Shown: positions 1-8,379, counted from the stretch's first letter. The stretch: 58,878 bases of DNA from Bacteroidota bacterium (GCA_013289045.1 JABDAU010000014.1:1-58878); one strand, 5' to 3'. Numbers and translations: made by a program. The notes: generated by a model from the sequence alone, not told the origin.

Positions 1-483
1 CTACATTGGTTCAACCAAAAACAATGGCTGATCGTATTCAACAGGTGATGCGTTATCAGCCAAAATTTTCACGATACGGCCTGATACTTCAGATTCGATC
101 TCGTTAAACAGTTTCATCGCTTCAATAATGCAAAGCACGCTGCCTTCTTTTATTTCGTCGCCAACATTTACAAATAACGGCTTATCCGGGCCGGCAGAGC
201 GGTAGAACGTACCGATCATCGGCGATTTTACAGTAATGTAGTTTGAAGTATCGGCTGCAGGGGCAACATCTGCAGGGGCATTAATATGTACGGGGGCTTC
301 AGCCGGTATAGTAGCCGCAGGTTGCGGGGCCTGGGCCGGTGCTTGCGGCACGGTAGCGGTAACATAAGTAGGCGCCTGGTTAGTTTTGATAGTGATCTTA
401 AAATCATTCTGCTCTATCGATACTTCGTTCACACCTGATTTGGATACGAAGCGAATAAGGTCCTGTATTTGTTTAATGTCCAT
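1..483 (-). CDS. accB: Biotin carboxyl carrier protein of acetyl-CoA carboxylase
   Basis: This 160-residue protein carries biotin between the carboxylase and carboxyltransferase halves of acetyl-CoA carboxylase, the first committed step of fatty acid synthesis. The biotinyl domain occupies about residues 80-160 and contains the EAMK motif with the acceptor lysine at K124. An N-terminal region of about 37 residues is joined to it by an Ala/Pro-rich linker (about 37-80), the usual AccB plan. It lies downstream of fabH on the same strand, and accC would be expected just outside the window to the left. The stop codon is at bases 1-3, so the gene is complete. Identification is firm from motif and context. 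Confidence 0.96.
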   Translation of the reverse strand: MDIKQIQDLIRFVSKSGVNEVSIEQNDFKITIKTNQAPTYVTATVPQAPAQAPQPAATIPAEAPVHINAPADVAPAADTSNYITVKSPMIGTFYRSAGPDKPLFVNVGDEIKEGSVLCIIEAMKLFNEIESEVSGRIVKILADNASPVEYDQPLFLVEPM

Positions 484-497
484 GCTGAATAGTTTAA

Positions 498-710
498 ATG
501 TGCAGATATGCTGATGTGCAAATGTGCAGATTTTTTGATTAGTTAATTATATCGGTTAAAGATGTAAAGTCTAAAAAAGTTTATAATCAGAGGTTATTGA
601 TTAACAGTATAAAATTATAAATGTTTAACAATCAAACAAGGTATAATCTTTTAATAATTATGCGGTCATGAGTTCATCTGCACATCCGCATATCCACGCA
701 TCTGCACATC
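498..710. repeat. Inverted repeat of TGTGCAGAT words upstream of accB
   Basis: Two arms, 498-531 and about 675-709, are inverted copies of one another (about 27 of 34 bases match by eye). Both are built from the word ATGTGCAGAT and its variants. They enclose about 140 bp of AT-rich DNA without an ORF. The element fills the gap between fabH and accB, so it either separates the two genes or forms a long hairpin in their shared transcript. Its plan (low-complexity word, inverted arms, AT-rich core) recurs in other gaps of the window with different words. Confidence 0.7.
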
Positions 711-713
711 ACT

Positions 714-1712
714 TTATTTAGGGTCGTAGCCCCATTTCACATATACCGAACCCCATGTAAAGCCGCCGCCGAAAGCTGCTAAAATAAGGTTATCGCCTTT
801 TTTAAATTTATCTTCCCACTCCCAAAGGCACAGTGGTATGGTGCCGTTGGTGGTATTGCCATAACGTTCAATATTAACGATCACCTTGTCGGCGGTTAAA
901 CCGGTACGGTTGGCCGTAGCGTCGATAATGCGTTTGTTGGCCTGGTGCGGTACCAGCCATGCTATATCTTCCGATTTCAGGTCGTTCCTCTCCATTACCT
1001 CTGCGGCAACGTCTGCCATATTGGTAACAGCGAATTTAAACACCGCCTGGCCTTCCTGGTAAGCATAGTGCTCTTTGGCATCCACGGTAGCGTGGCTTGC
1101 CGGTTTTATAGAGCCGCCTGCCTTTTGATGCAGGTAAGGTACACCCGACCCGTCGCTGCGCAGTATTGAATCTACAACACCATAGCCTTCGGTATTGGGC
1201 TCCAGCAGTACGCAGCCGCAGCCGTCGCCGAAAATGATGCAGGTGGCGCGGTCTTCATAGTTGATCATGGACGACATTTTATCGGCGCCCACAACCAGCA
1301 CTTTTTTGTGCTTGCCGGTTTCGATAAATTGTGCGCCAACGGTCAACCCATAAATAAAACCGGAACAGGCCGCCTGCAGGTCGAAACCCCAGGCATTTTT
1401 GGCGCCGATTTTATGACCCAAAATATTAGCAGTGGCAGGGAAGGGCATATCCGGCGTAGTGGTGCAGAAAACGATCAGGTCGATCTCCTCTGCGCCGATG
1501 CCGCGCTTTTTAAGCAGGCCCTGAACGGCGGGTACGGCAAGGTCTGACGTGCCCAGGCCTTCGCCTTTTAATATGCGCCGCTCTTTGATACCGGTACGAC
1601 TGGTGATCCACTCGTCGTTAGTATCTACCATTGTTTCCAGTTCCTGGTTGGTTAGTATGTAATCGGGTACATAACCATTTACAGCGGTGATAGCGGCAGT
1701 GATTCTACTCAT
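714..1712 (-). CDS. fabH: Beta-ketoacyl-ACP synthase III
   Basis: This 332-residue enzyme condenses an acyl-CoA primer with malonyl-ACP to start fatty acid elongation in the cytoplasm. The KAS III catalytic triad is visible: Cys116 in AACSGF, His256 in VPHQANKR and Asn286 in YGNTT. The length matches the family norm of about 320-335. It starts 3 bases after plsX ends, and the order yceD-rpmF-plsX-fabH is a classical conserved cluster, here continued by accB. The start is the ATG giving MSRITAA. Bacteroidetes FabH enzymes often accept branched primers, but specificity cannot be read from this sequence. Confidence 0.97.
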   Translation of the reverse strand: MSRITAAITAVNGYVPDYILTNQELETMVDTNDEWITSRTGIKERRILKGEGLGTSDLAVPAVQGLLKKRGIGAEEIDLIVFCTTTPDMPFPATANILGHKIGAKNAWGFDLQAACSGFIYGLTVGAQFIETGKHKKVLVVGADKMSSMINYEDRATCIIFGDGCGCVLLEPNTEGYGVVDSILRSDGSGVPYLHQKAGGSIKPASHATVDAKEHYAYQEGQAVFKFAVTNMADVAAEVMERNDLKSEDIAWLVPHQANKRIIDATANRTGLTADKVIVNIERYGNTTNGTIPLCLWEWEDKFKKGDNLILAAFGGGFTWGSVYVKWGYDPK

Positions 1713-1715
1713 TTT

Positions 1716-2660
1716 TTATTCCTTTACAGCAAATGCCTGTTTGATCTCCTCAACCAGGCCGCTTTCGTAAACATCTTTTGATAACAAAACCATGTTTTTT
1801 ATGGCTTCGGGGTTTGATATGCCATGGCCAACTACTACCGAACCATTCACGCCCAAAATAGGGCTGCCACCATATTGCTCGTAGTTGAACCTGTCGAAAA
1901 ATTCGTCTTTTATGCGCTTTTTGAGCGATACCACGTAGAACGACTCCGCCAGCTTAATGATCATGTTGCCGGTAAAACCATCGGTTACCAGCACATCGGC
2001 AGCACTGTCAAACAAATGACGGCTTTCCACATTACCAATAAAGTTAAACTGGTTGCTGGCCTTCATCAGCGGGTAGGTGGCCTGGGTTAGGATGTTGCCC
2101 TTCTCTTCCTCTTCGCCAATATTCACAAGGGAAACACGCGGGTTGTCGATCTTGTATACATGCTCGGCATACAGTTTGCCCAGTATGCCAAATTGCAGCA
2201 GCATATCCGGCTTGCAGTCGGCATTGGCGCCAACGTCAAGCAATACGCTTTTGCCGCCTTTCAGCTGCGGTACGATCGACGTCATGGCTGGCCTGAGCAC
2301 GCCCGGTATGGTACGCACGCTAAACACCGCGCCAACCAGCATAGCGCCGGTATTGCCCGCGGAGGAGAATGCCTGGATCTGGCCTTCTTTTAAAAGCTTA
2401 AAACCCAGTGCGATGCTCGAACCGGGTTTCTGCGAAATGGCTTTAGTGGGATGTTCGCCCATACCGATAACTTCGGTTGTGTGTACGAACTCGAAATTGT
2501 CGGGGCTGTAATTAGCTTCGCTTAGTATTTGCAGGGCAGCGTCCTTATCACCGATAAGCACAAGCTGGTGGCCCGACAAAGCTTTATGAGCCTCTATCGC
2601 GCCTAAAACGGCTGCTTTAGGGGCATAGTCGCCCCCCATTATATCTAAGCCGATCTTCAT
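1716..2660 (-). CDS. plsX: Phosphate acyltransferase PlsX
   Basis: PlsX converts acyl-ACP into acyl-phosphate, the donor used by PlsY to begin phospholipid synthesis at the membrane. The 314-residue product begins with the family signature MKIGLDIMGGDYAPKA and contains the conserved SAGNTGAML stretch near residue 100. Its length is normal for PlsX (about 310-345). It sits between rpmF (10 bases upstream) and fabH (3 bases downstream), so the three are very likely cotranscribed and couple ribosome, phospholipid and fatty acid synthesis. No oddities seen. Confidence 0.97.
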   Translation of the reverse strand: MKIGLDIMGGDYAPKAAVLGAIEAHKALSGHQLVLIGDKDAALQILSEANYSPDNFEFVHTTEVIGMGEHPTKAISQKPGSSIALGFKLLKEGQIQAFSSAGNTGAMLVGAVFSVRTIPGVLRPAMTSIVPQLKGGKSVLLDVGANADCKPDMLLQFGILGKLYAEHVYKIDNPRVSLVNIGEEEEKGNILTQATYPLMKASNQFNFIGNVESRHLFDSAADVLVTDGFTGNMIIKLAESFYVVSLKKRIKDEFFDRFNYEQYGGSPILGVNGSVVVGHGISNPEAIKNMVLLSKDVYESGLVEEIKQAFAVKE

Positions 2661-2670
2661 CCCTAATTAC

Positions 2671-2862
2671 TTAGGCTACGGCGGCTTTCTCTATCAGTAA
2701 TTTACCGTTGTAGTAAACATTACCATCAACAGTGTAAGCACGGTGTGGCAAGTGTACAGCACCGGTAGTGCTGCAAGTAGTTAGCGTAGGGGCCTCAGCC
2801 TTGTAATGCGTTCTGCGTTTATCTCTTCTAGATTTGGAGAACTTCCGTTTTGGATGTGGCAT
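2671..2862 (-). CDS. rpmF: 50S ribosomal protein L32
   Basis: A 63-residue basic protein starting MPHPKRKFSKSRRDKRRTHY, which matches the N-terminus of bacterial L32 (bL32), a component of the large ribosomal subunit. Only one cysteine is present (Cys30, in TLTTCSTTG), so the four-cysteine zinc site of some L32 paralogues is absent and this is a zinc-independent form. It lies between the DUF177 gene and plsX, its standard position. The call is firm because both sequence and synteny agree. Confidence 0.96.
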   Translation of the reverse strand: MPHPKRKFSKSRRDKRRTHYKAEAPTLTTCSTTGAVHLPHRAYTVDGNVYYNGKLLIEKAAVA

Positions 2863-2879
2863 AACTTAATTTTATTAGA

Positions 2880-3401
2880 TCATTTAAATTTTTTGAGCGC
2901 GTCCCAGCGTGGGTCGCTTTGCTCGGTCTGTTCATTATTTACCGAAAGCTTGTTCAGGTCCTTCAGCATTTCCTTATCACAATAAGGGGTGTTCCCCTCG
3001 TCGCTGCATACCGCGTAAAACGGCACCGCAACATTTATATACTCGTAGATCAGGCCGGCAATATTGATCTCGTGATCGTTTTTGCCCAGCGTAATGATCT
3101 CTTCGTCCTCGTCAATCTCCTCTTCGCCAAACTTGGCAATCTGCTGCTCGCGTATATCAACCGGGTGCGGGAAAGCACTCAGGCAACGGTCGCAATTCAG
3201 GTCTACATCGCCGGTGATGTGAAAGTTGAGGATGATCATCGTCTCCTGCCTGTCCAGCTCCACCCCGCATTTAAGGTTGGCCTTTTTCACCAGCGAATAC
3301 TCGAAGTCGTTAAAAAAGCTATCCGTTATGTCATATTCAAACACATGTTTACCCAGCTTAAGGCCGGTAAAAGGAATGTCATATGTGCGCAGCGATTTCA
3401 A
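2880..3401 (-). CDS. DUF177 (YceD-like) protein
   Basis: DUF177/YceD proteins sit immediately upstream of rpmF in most bacteria. In plants and bacteria the family is linked to 23S rRNA accumulation and coordination with L32, although the mechanism is not settled. The CDRC cysteine motif in the middle and the acidic C-terminal half ending in DPRWDALKK are typical. The open frame runs to 3422, but family members begin close to the residues KSLRTYDIPF, which supports a TTG start at 3401 (173 aa). The upstream TTG at 3422 would add seven residues without clear family match, so start choice is uncertain while the family call is solid. Confidence 0.85.
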   Translation of the reverse strand: MKSLRTYDIPFTGLKLGKHVFEYDITDSFFNDFEYSLVKKANLKCGVELDRQETMIILNFHITGDVDLNCDRCLSAFPHPVDIREQQIAKFGEEEIDEDEEIITLGKNDHEINIAGLIYEYINVAVPFYAVCSDEGNTPYCDKEMLKDLNKLSVNNEQTEQSDPRWDALKKFK

Positions 3402-3422
3402 TGAGCAACAATTAGCCCGCAA

Positions 3423-4015
3423 ATGTAAGGGAATTTTAGCACATAGGAAAGTATTTTTTTGAATTTGGCAGAGGGAGTGGTTGTGAGGGGAATTTTATGC
3501 GTGCATAGCTTTTAAGTTAGCAGTTTGGGGTGGTAGTAGCAGTTGCAGTTTTTGGGAAAGCGTAATGCGTGGGGCTTGGGGGATGTTTGTGGATTAACCG
3601 CAGAGGGCGCGGAGGTTTACACAGAGGGCACAGAGGGTTTCCTGATCTCTGATCACTGATCTCTAATTAACTAAACAGGGCGTTGCCGCAGCCCGCGCTG
3701 AAGCCCTCGAAGCGGCCCGGGCTTTCCGCTCATACGCCTGCAGGCCTTAAGCGCGAGGCCGGTATCCGCGGCAATCCCTAACGCATTTTTTGTCTGAACC
3801 ATGATTAAACAGATTTAAGGATTACCCTGATGCTACCAGCCCGTCATTGCGCGGAGTGAGCAGGATTGTGTGAGCGAATGACAAAGCAATCTCTGCGTTT
3901 ACAGGTTAGTTCGCTTACCTGAGCGCGGGCCACAAGTGGGGACACTTGCGGCAGCGGGGGGGATATTTAATAGGACACACGAATCGCATAGGGGCTTTAT
4001 CCCATTTTTTTATTT
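3423..4015. repeat. 593-bp gene-free stretch of dispersed repeats
   Basis: No credible gene is present. The stretch is a patchwork of intergenic repeat words. At 3594-3650 there are CACAGAGGGCGCGGAGG-type words, related to the large hairpin at 51349-51485. At 3680-3780 there is a GC-rich GTTGCCGCAGCCCG segment, with a related piece (TTTCCGCAGCCCG) near 37714. At 3792-3836 lies a copy (reverse orientation) of the repeat with core TGTTTAATCATGGTTCAG, found again at 5566-5608, 5772-5795 and 9311-9334. At 3843-3910 there is a CGTCATTGCGCGGAGTGAGC-like segment partly inverted against 5486-5540. It borders an accessory region and probably accumulated by repeat insertion. Confidence 0.6.
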
Positions 4016-4726
4016 TTATCCGCCGGGCCTACAGGATTTGGATCGACTCCTTCCCGAATCAGTCGGATGGGCGGCGGCGTTGGTTTGGTTGTGTCTTGGT
4101 TTTTTGTCTTTGCCATAGCTATTTGTATCTTTTGCAATTTCGGAAATTCGAACTGTATCCGTCAGGCGGACTTTTTGAATCTTTTCCTTCCCTTTTTCTA
4201 CGCCAAAGTTAACAGCGAAAGGAGCGATTAACAAAGCTAACGAAATAAAAGCATAAATCATAAATTGATGGCACCTAAAGCGTTGGAACATTTTATCCTC
4301 ATTATTCCGCCTGTTAATATCCGATCCTTCTATAAATAAAGATATCAGATACTTTTCAAAATCGGCTTTTGCATCTTCTATGTGTTTGTTATGTGATTGA
4401 TAATATTGAAGCAATTCCTGGTAGTAGTCGTCTAATCCTTTAGACATAGGCAAATAGGCATATTGATAGCCATGCTGAAAATCTGACAATGCTTTTGCAA
4501 GGTGAAAAATAGATCGGCTCAGCAAATAAAAGGTACAACAACCGATTAATATAAATATAACCGAAAGTATCCAGTTGTCCGAATAAACGAAATTGGTTGT
4601 CGCATAAAATAGTCCGGCAACAATAGCACTTAGTATTCCGATCGGTGTCGAAAGAGAAGAATTAATCTCATTTTTCCGATCGAGTGAACGGTCATACTGA
4701 TCTTTATAAAATTCAGACTGATCCAA
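4016..4726 (-). CDS. Unrecognised three-helix membrane protein, TTG start
   Basis: I do not recognise this 236-residue protein. It has three hydrophobic segments: about residues 27-46 (PIGILSAIVAGLFYATTNF), 52-70 (WILSVIFILIGCCTFYLLS) and about 155-175 (FMIYAFISLALLIAPFAVNF). The first two are separated from the third by about 80 polar residues rich in Tyr, Asp and Lys, and the tail is strongly basic and Ser-rich. Two close helices, a cytoplasmic stretch, then another helix recalls SLATT-type effector membrane proteins, but that is only an architectural resemblance. The only in-frame start near the family-like hydrophilic beginning is TTG at 4726, 8 bases after the stop of a 49-aa ORF, suggesting translational coupling. 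Confidence 0.6.
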   Translation of the reverse strand: MDQSEFYKDQYDRSLDRKNEINSSLSTPIGILSAIVAGLFYATTNFVYSDNWILSVIFILIGCCTFYLLSRSIFHLAKALSDFQHGYQYAYLPMSKGLDDYYQELLQYYQSHNKHIEDAKADFEKYLISLFIEGSDINRRNNEDKMFQRFRCHQFMIYAFISLALLIAPFAVNFGVEKGKEKIQKVRLTDTVRISEIAKDTNSYGKDKKPRHNQTNAAAHPTDSGRSRSKSCRPGG

Positions 4727-4734
4727 TTGCCTTA

Positions 4735-4884
4735 TTAACTACGGAAAGGATTTATAAGTTCTGTTATAAACACAATGCCCGGGGCTACCGGCTTTTCGTC
4801 TTTTTTTTGAGCTTTAGCATCATTGTTTATTACGGCTGCTTTTGCTTTTGGCGTTGTATCTTGCTTTTTATTTTTCTTTGCCAT
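4735..4884 (-). CDS. Small basic protein (49 aa) coupled to membrane protein
   Basis: A short ORF starts at ATG 4884 and stops at TAA 4735. Its product starts MAKKNKKQDTTPKAKAAV and ends in the hydrophobic segment GIVFITELINPFRS. It is very Lys/Ala-rich, probably disordered at the front. Only 8 bases separate its stop from the TTG start of the 236-residue membrane protein on the same strand, so the two form a likely bicistronic unit. Support is the clean ATG, coding-like composition and tight coupling; there is no homologue I can name. It could be a leader peptide or a small partner of the membrane protein. Confidence 0.5.
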   Translation of the reverse strand: MAKKNKKQDTTPKAKAAVINNDAKAQKKDEKPVAPGIVFITELINPFRS

Positions 4885-5883
4885 TTGGGTTTGGTTTAGT
4901 ATTTATAAATATAAATATTTACCTGATATTTTCAAAAATCTGGTTTTTAAATTTATTTATTGACTATGCTTTCTGATCACATGGCCGTATCTGGCGCGAG
5001 CAATAACGGACTGGCTTGGGGCGCAAAGGCTACTCGCGCCAGAATTAAGAAGAAAATCACTAAGTTGGCGTATTTTGTTTCTATTTTCTGTTTCCGCAGG
5101 GTCTCTCGCAGAGGACCCTGCGAAGGTAGAGGAGGTATTGCATGTACTATCTTCATGAAATAGCACAATAGTATTCCCTTGCACATGCATAGCGTGTTCT
5201 TCACTTCGTTCAAAATGACAGTATTGTTTTATTAGGAACGCCCGCCGCTGGATGAGCTTTGGGCTGAAAAGTGGCGGCTGACTGTGCGGCGCGGACTTGT
5301 GTAGCCAGCTTTTGACGGGCAAAGGCCTTGTGCGGCAAAAAAGCATTTCAAGCGGCTTGATCTTTTGCTACTTTTCTATCAAGAGAAAAGTAGTAGCCTC
5401 AGCGGCAATGAGCGGTGAAAGGAATAGGTAACAAAGCGGTAATTAGCGAAATTGCCTAATGAAGCATAGTTCGTTATCTTTAAACGCAGAGATTGCCACG
5501 TCGTTGCGCTCGCGCTGTCCTGTTCACTTCTCGCAATGACGTGGTGGATGATAAGCGGTGTCGAAATAGTATCAGGCTAATCTTTTAATCTGTTTAATCA
5601 TGGTTCAAGACTAAATTCCGGGAGACCTATGCACTTATGCTTCACTTCGACAAGCTCAGTACAGGCTTGTGCCTCAGCATGACAACGCTCTTTGTCTTCT
5701 GAAATAGCATCAGGGTAATCCTTAAACGGCGAAGCCCTCTTGAGCACCTTTAAAAATAAACAACTGCGAAAAATCCGTTTAATCATGGTTTAGACAAATT
5801 CCGTGAGGCCTTTGTGTTGTTTCATAATATGGTACCGGAACAAATATTATGCCTTAGCTCAGAGATCTTAAACCCGCGTCCCT
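4885..5883. repeat. 1-kb gene-free stretch of repeats and hairpins
   Basis: No convincing gene lies here. An inverted repeat TCTGGCGCGAG/CTCGCGCCAGA spans 4988-5043, and the same left word recurs at 7470 beyond the IS3 element. A hairpin with stem CTACTTTTCT/AGAAAAGTAG is at 5368-5393. Around 5486-5545 is a GAGATTGCCACGTCGTTGCG segment of the kind also seen at 3843-3910 and 7565. Two copies of the TGTTTAATCATGGTT repeat lie at 5566-5608 and 5772-5795; the second is preceded at 5704 by its usual partner ATAGCATCAGGGTAATCCTT. A CTTCGACAAGCTCAG word is at about 5646. Short open frames here are chance products of these repeats. Confidence 0.6.
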
Positions 5884-6393
5884 TTACCGCAGCACCAAAC
5901 TCACCCCACCCGCATACCGCGACTGTGCCGTATTCATAAACCCGGGCGAAATACTGAGCGATGACAGCGCCCGCTTTTTTTTGCCGAGATGGTAGGTCTT
6001 GTTTAAATAAGATGCGGTTACAGGCGCATCGATGGCGGAGTATATGTACGATGCGAAAAAGGGCACCAGCAGGGCGACCGTTACGCCATCGTGCGGGTGC
6101 GATGTGTTGTTACTATGGTAAACCTCAGCCGCGCCGAACGACAACGCCCATACGCCAAGCAGAACGCCGCCTTTCAGGTATTGTTTATTATACATCTGCC
6201 CGAGGCCGGCAATGTATAACGACAGTGCACAGGCCAGCACCGGGCTGCGTTTGTGGATGTTTTGGTATTTCAATGGGATGCTGGTTGTATCGGCTTTAGC
6301 TTTGGAGGTATCGGCAGAGGCTGCGCCGTTCTGTTGTGCCTGTGCTGTTAATACGCAAAGGGATAAGAGCAAAACAATGAATACTTTTTTCAT
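5884..6393 (-). CDS. Exported DUF5683-like membrane protein
   Basis: A 169-residue protein with a clear signal peptide (MKKVFIVLLLSLCVLTAQA, cleavage near residue 19), a Ser/Thr/Lys-rich linker and two to three hydrophobic segments around residues 53-65, 76-90 and 104-120. The segment GLGQMYNKQYLKGG followed by a hydrophobic stretch is typical of DUF5683/TM2-like proteins of Bacteroidetes, small envelope proteins of unknown function. The C-terminal SISPGFMNTAQSRYAGGVSLVLR resembles the end of a beta-strand-rich outer-membrane segment. It stands alone next to the IS3 remnant. Function unknown. Confidence 0.7.
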   Translation of the reverse strand: MKKVFIVLLLSLCVLTAQAQQNGAASADTSKAKADTTSIPLKYQNIHKRSPVLACALSLYIAGLGQMYNKQYLKGGVLLGVWALSFGAAEVYHSNNTSHPHDGVTVALLVPFFASYIYSAIDAPVTASYLNKTYHLGKKKRALSSLSISPGFMNTAQSRYAGGVSLVLR

Positions 6394-6538
6394 CAGGGTA
6401 TATTAAAATTGTGACGGGGTGATTAAACTTAGGCGTTTTGTGCGGATATAGCAAGAGGATATTTAATTTATAAACCCGGGTTGGTTTGATATACACCCTG
6501 TCTTGTCCTGAAATAGGTTTACATAACAGTAAACAAAA

Positions 6539-6919
6539 ATGGAGAGATATTCAAAAGTGTTTGGCAGTAAATGGCAAAGCCAGTACAGCGAGGAGTTTAA
6601 GCGTAAAGTGTGTCAGGAATATTTGGAGGGACAGGATAGCCGTACGACGGTTGAGAGGCGATATAAACTAGGTAACAGCCGCATCGCATTTTGGCTAAAA
6701 TCATTTGGAATGGAGATGAAGAAGCCAATTTATTTATCTTCGTATGTTATGCCAGTAAAGAAAGATCAGGATGTTCCGGCTGACGACAGCGCATCGGTTA
6801 AGCTATTAAAAAAGCAACTGGAGGATGCATTGTTGGAAAAAGAACTCTATCGTAAAATGATAGAAGTAGCTGAAAGAGACCTTAAGATCAATATCCGAAA
6901 AAAGTCCGTTACCAAGTAA
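6539..6919 (+). CDS. IS3-family transposase OrfA
   Basis: OrfA (126 aa) is the DNA-binding half of an IS3 transposase. The N-terminus carries a helix-turn-helix region (about residues 15-55, EEFKRKVCQEYLEG through SRIAFWLKSFG), and the C-terminal part is a leucine-zipper-like coiled coil (LLKKQLEDALLEKELYRKMI, about 90-112) that mediates multimer formation. The reading frame passes the sequence A_AAA_AAG at 6898-6904, in register, where a -1 frameshift would fuse OrfA to OrfB as INIRKK-VRYQVIREIKD. Without frameshift it stops at 6919. This frame is intact although the partner is not, so the product can at most act as a binding/repressor protein. Confidence 0.88.
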   Translation: MERYSKVFGSKWQSQYSEEFKRKVCQEYLEGQDSRTTVERRYKLGNSRIAFWLKSFGMEMKKPIYLSSYVMPVKKDQDVPADDSASVKLLKKQLEDALLEKELYRKMIEVAERDLKINIRKKSVTK

Positions 6920-7381
6920 TCCGTGAAATTAAAGACAGCTATCCCAGGGTTAGCCTGGTGAAATGCTGTTGCTTACTTGGTATAACCCGACAAGCTTATT
7001 ATCAGCATTTTTGGGAAACGGAAGCGATAAGCTTTGAACAGGAAATCGTACTAAATGAGGTTCGTAAAATAAGATCTGTACACCCGGTTATCGGTGGTAA
7101 AAAGCTGTATGTTTTATTGCAGGATTTTTTGCTTGAACATCAGATAAAAATGGGCAGGGATGCTCTTTTTGATCTGCTTGCAGCTCATTATCTGTTAGTT
7201 CGTAAGAAACGGCGAAGGGTACATACTACTCAGTCCTTCCATTGGTTAAGAAAATGTTTATAATAAGCTAAGGCCACATATGAGTTGCAATATGCTTACA
7301 CCTGAAATGGTGCATCAAAATAACATACCTGTACAACGAAATTGGAAAACTTATTATAAATCAAAAAATGTGGATCTGTAA
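6904..7381 (+). pseudogene. IS3 OrfB remnant lacking the DDE core
   Basis: The orfB frame is open from 6886 and, after the -1 frameshift at 6904, encodes VRYQVIREIKDSYPRVSLVK, the usual OrfB N-terminus with the LGITRQAYYQ helix-turn-helix and VHPVIGGKKLY segments. It ends abruptly at 7263. From 7262, in another frame, the DNA encodes NKLRPHMSCNMLTPEMVH through a stop at 7379-7381, which is the normal C-terminal end of OrfB. The segment holding all three catalytic acids (D, D, E) between these pieces is absent, about 120-130 residues compared with normal OrfB (about 280 aa). This is an internal deletion with frame loss, so the transposase is dead. Confidence 0.85.
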
Positions 7382-7462
7382 ACCTATTTTAGGACTAATA
7401 AAAAATGTAAACATATATCAGGATTTATCAATTAACCTGTAAACTTATTTTAGGACGATACA

Positions 7463-7907
7463 CCCCATATCTGGCGCGAGTGTGCAGCGTTGACATGTGT
7501 GCTGTGCACTCGTGACTTTCTTTTTAATAACAATAAGAAAAAGTTCGCATACCTGCAAAGTCAGAGATTGCCATCCTTCGGCAAGCTCAGGACAGGCTCT
7601 GTTGCGCTCTTACTGTGTAGCCAAACGCTACGAATTGCTACAAAAACACACAGAAAAACGCTACGAAATGCTACACTTTGCTACAGGGTTAGTAAATTTA
7701 AATACCTGATATACAACTATGTATATATTTAAAATATCATAATCCTGCATAATTAAAATGCTACACTTTTTGCCGAAAAATGATTAAAAAATGGTAAATA
7801 TTGAGGCAGTATAGCCTAAATTTAGCCAACTATCATGAAACTGCCACTGCTCACCACTGCTACTTTCCCATCCCACATCCCGGCACGGCATTTGCCTTTA
7901 ATACACC
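7463..7907. repeat. Repeat-filled gap after the IS3 element
   Basis: No gene seen. At 7470 there is another TCTGGCGCGAGTG word followed by GCACTCGTGACTTTC, a relative of the 4988-5043 hairpin, so this repeat family lies on both sides of the IS element. At about 7565 there is a CAGAGATTGCCATCCTTCGG segment related to 5486-5540. At 7625-7685 the words CGCTACGAA and TGCTAC recur in near-tandem: AACGCTACGAATTGCTAC, then AACGCTACGAAATGCTAC about 35 bases later, then TTTGCTAC. From 7700 to 7907 the DNA is AT-rich and probably contains the promoter of the receiver-domain gene. Confidence 0.5.
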
Positions 7908-8300
7908 ATGTGGAAAGTATTGATGATTGATGACAATCCTGTGGAGCACCTGATTGTGAGGCGGATGAGTGAGCGCGACCATCTTTTTGAATCGCTTGAT
8001 TGTGTGGATGATGCCGGCGAGGTGCTGGCCGAACTCAGGAGAAATGAGGAAACCTTTTCCCGCTTACCGGATATTATTCTACTCGACCTGCAAATGCCCC
8101 GCATGAGCGGCTGGGAGTTTATGAAACGACTGAACGATTTTTACCGCGACCTGAAAAAGAAGGTCGATGTGTATGTGCTGTCGTCATCGGTAAGTGAGTC
8201 GGACCGCAGGGCGAGCATGAGCTACCCGTTTGTAAAAGGGTTCTATATAAAGCCCATGACCAGCAATTTGCTTCAAGAATTAAGCGAGGTTAATCAATAG
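7908..8300 (+). CDS. Single-domain response regulator (CheY-like)
   Basis: A 130-residue receiver domain with no output domain. The acidic pair D8-D9 (MIDDN), the phospho-acceptor D60 (ILLDLQMPRMSGWEF), the Ser at 92-93 (VLSSSVSESD) and the conserved K115 (YIKPM) are all in place, so phosphorylation and conformational switching should work. Receivers of this Bacteroidetes type usually take phosphate from hybrid or orphan histidine kinases coded elsewhere. It is followed 79 bases later by an unrecognised 138-aa gene, and a second stand-alone receiver is convergent at 8802, suggesting a small signalling cluster. No kinase is adjacent. Confidence 0.9.
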   Translation: MWKVLMIDDNPVEHLIVRRMSERDHLFESLDCVDDAGEVLAELRRNEETFSRLPDIILLDLQMPRMSGWEFMKRLNDFYRDLKKKVDVYVLSSSVSESDRRASMSYPFVKGFYIKPMTSNLLQELSEVNQ

Positions 8301-8379
8301 TTTAACTTATTAACAACCGATAGTTGTGTGATTTCCTTTCCTATTGGTTTGGTAATTATTTTTGTGTTAACAAAAACCT

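Larger units (their letters stand above)
6499..7462 (+). mobile_element. IS3-family element, internally deleted (964 bp)
   Basis: The element is bounded by 24-bp imperfect terminal inverted repeats, TGTCTTGTCCTGAAATAGG... at 6499-6522 and its inverted counterpart at 7439-7462 (about 19 of 24 bases match). A CCC trinucleotide flanks both ends (6496-6498 and 7463-7465), consistent with a 3-bp target duplication, which IS3 elements generate. A second, subterminal copy of the right-end word GTAAACCTATTTTAGGAC lies at about 7377-7394. Inside are an intact orfA, an A_AAA_AAG slippery site, the front of orfB and the last 39 codons of orfB, with the middle removed. Full IS3 elements are about 1.2-1.5 kb, so roughly 0.35-0.4 kb is missing. 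It could move only in trans. Confidence 0.85.

Noticed and set aside
4957..5346. 129-residue minus-strand ORF in the repeat stretch
   Set aside because: Its product is compositionally odd, has no domain or signal, and coincides with repeat words and hairpins; no ribosome-binding site is visible.
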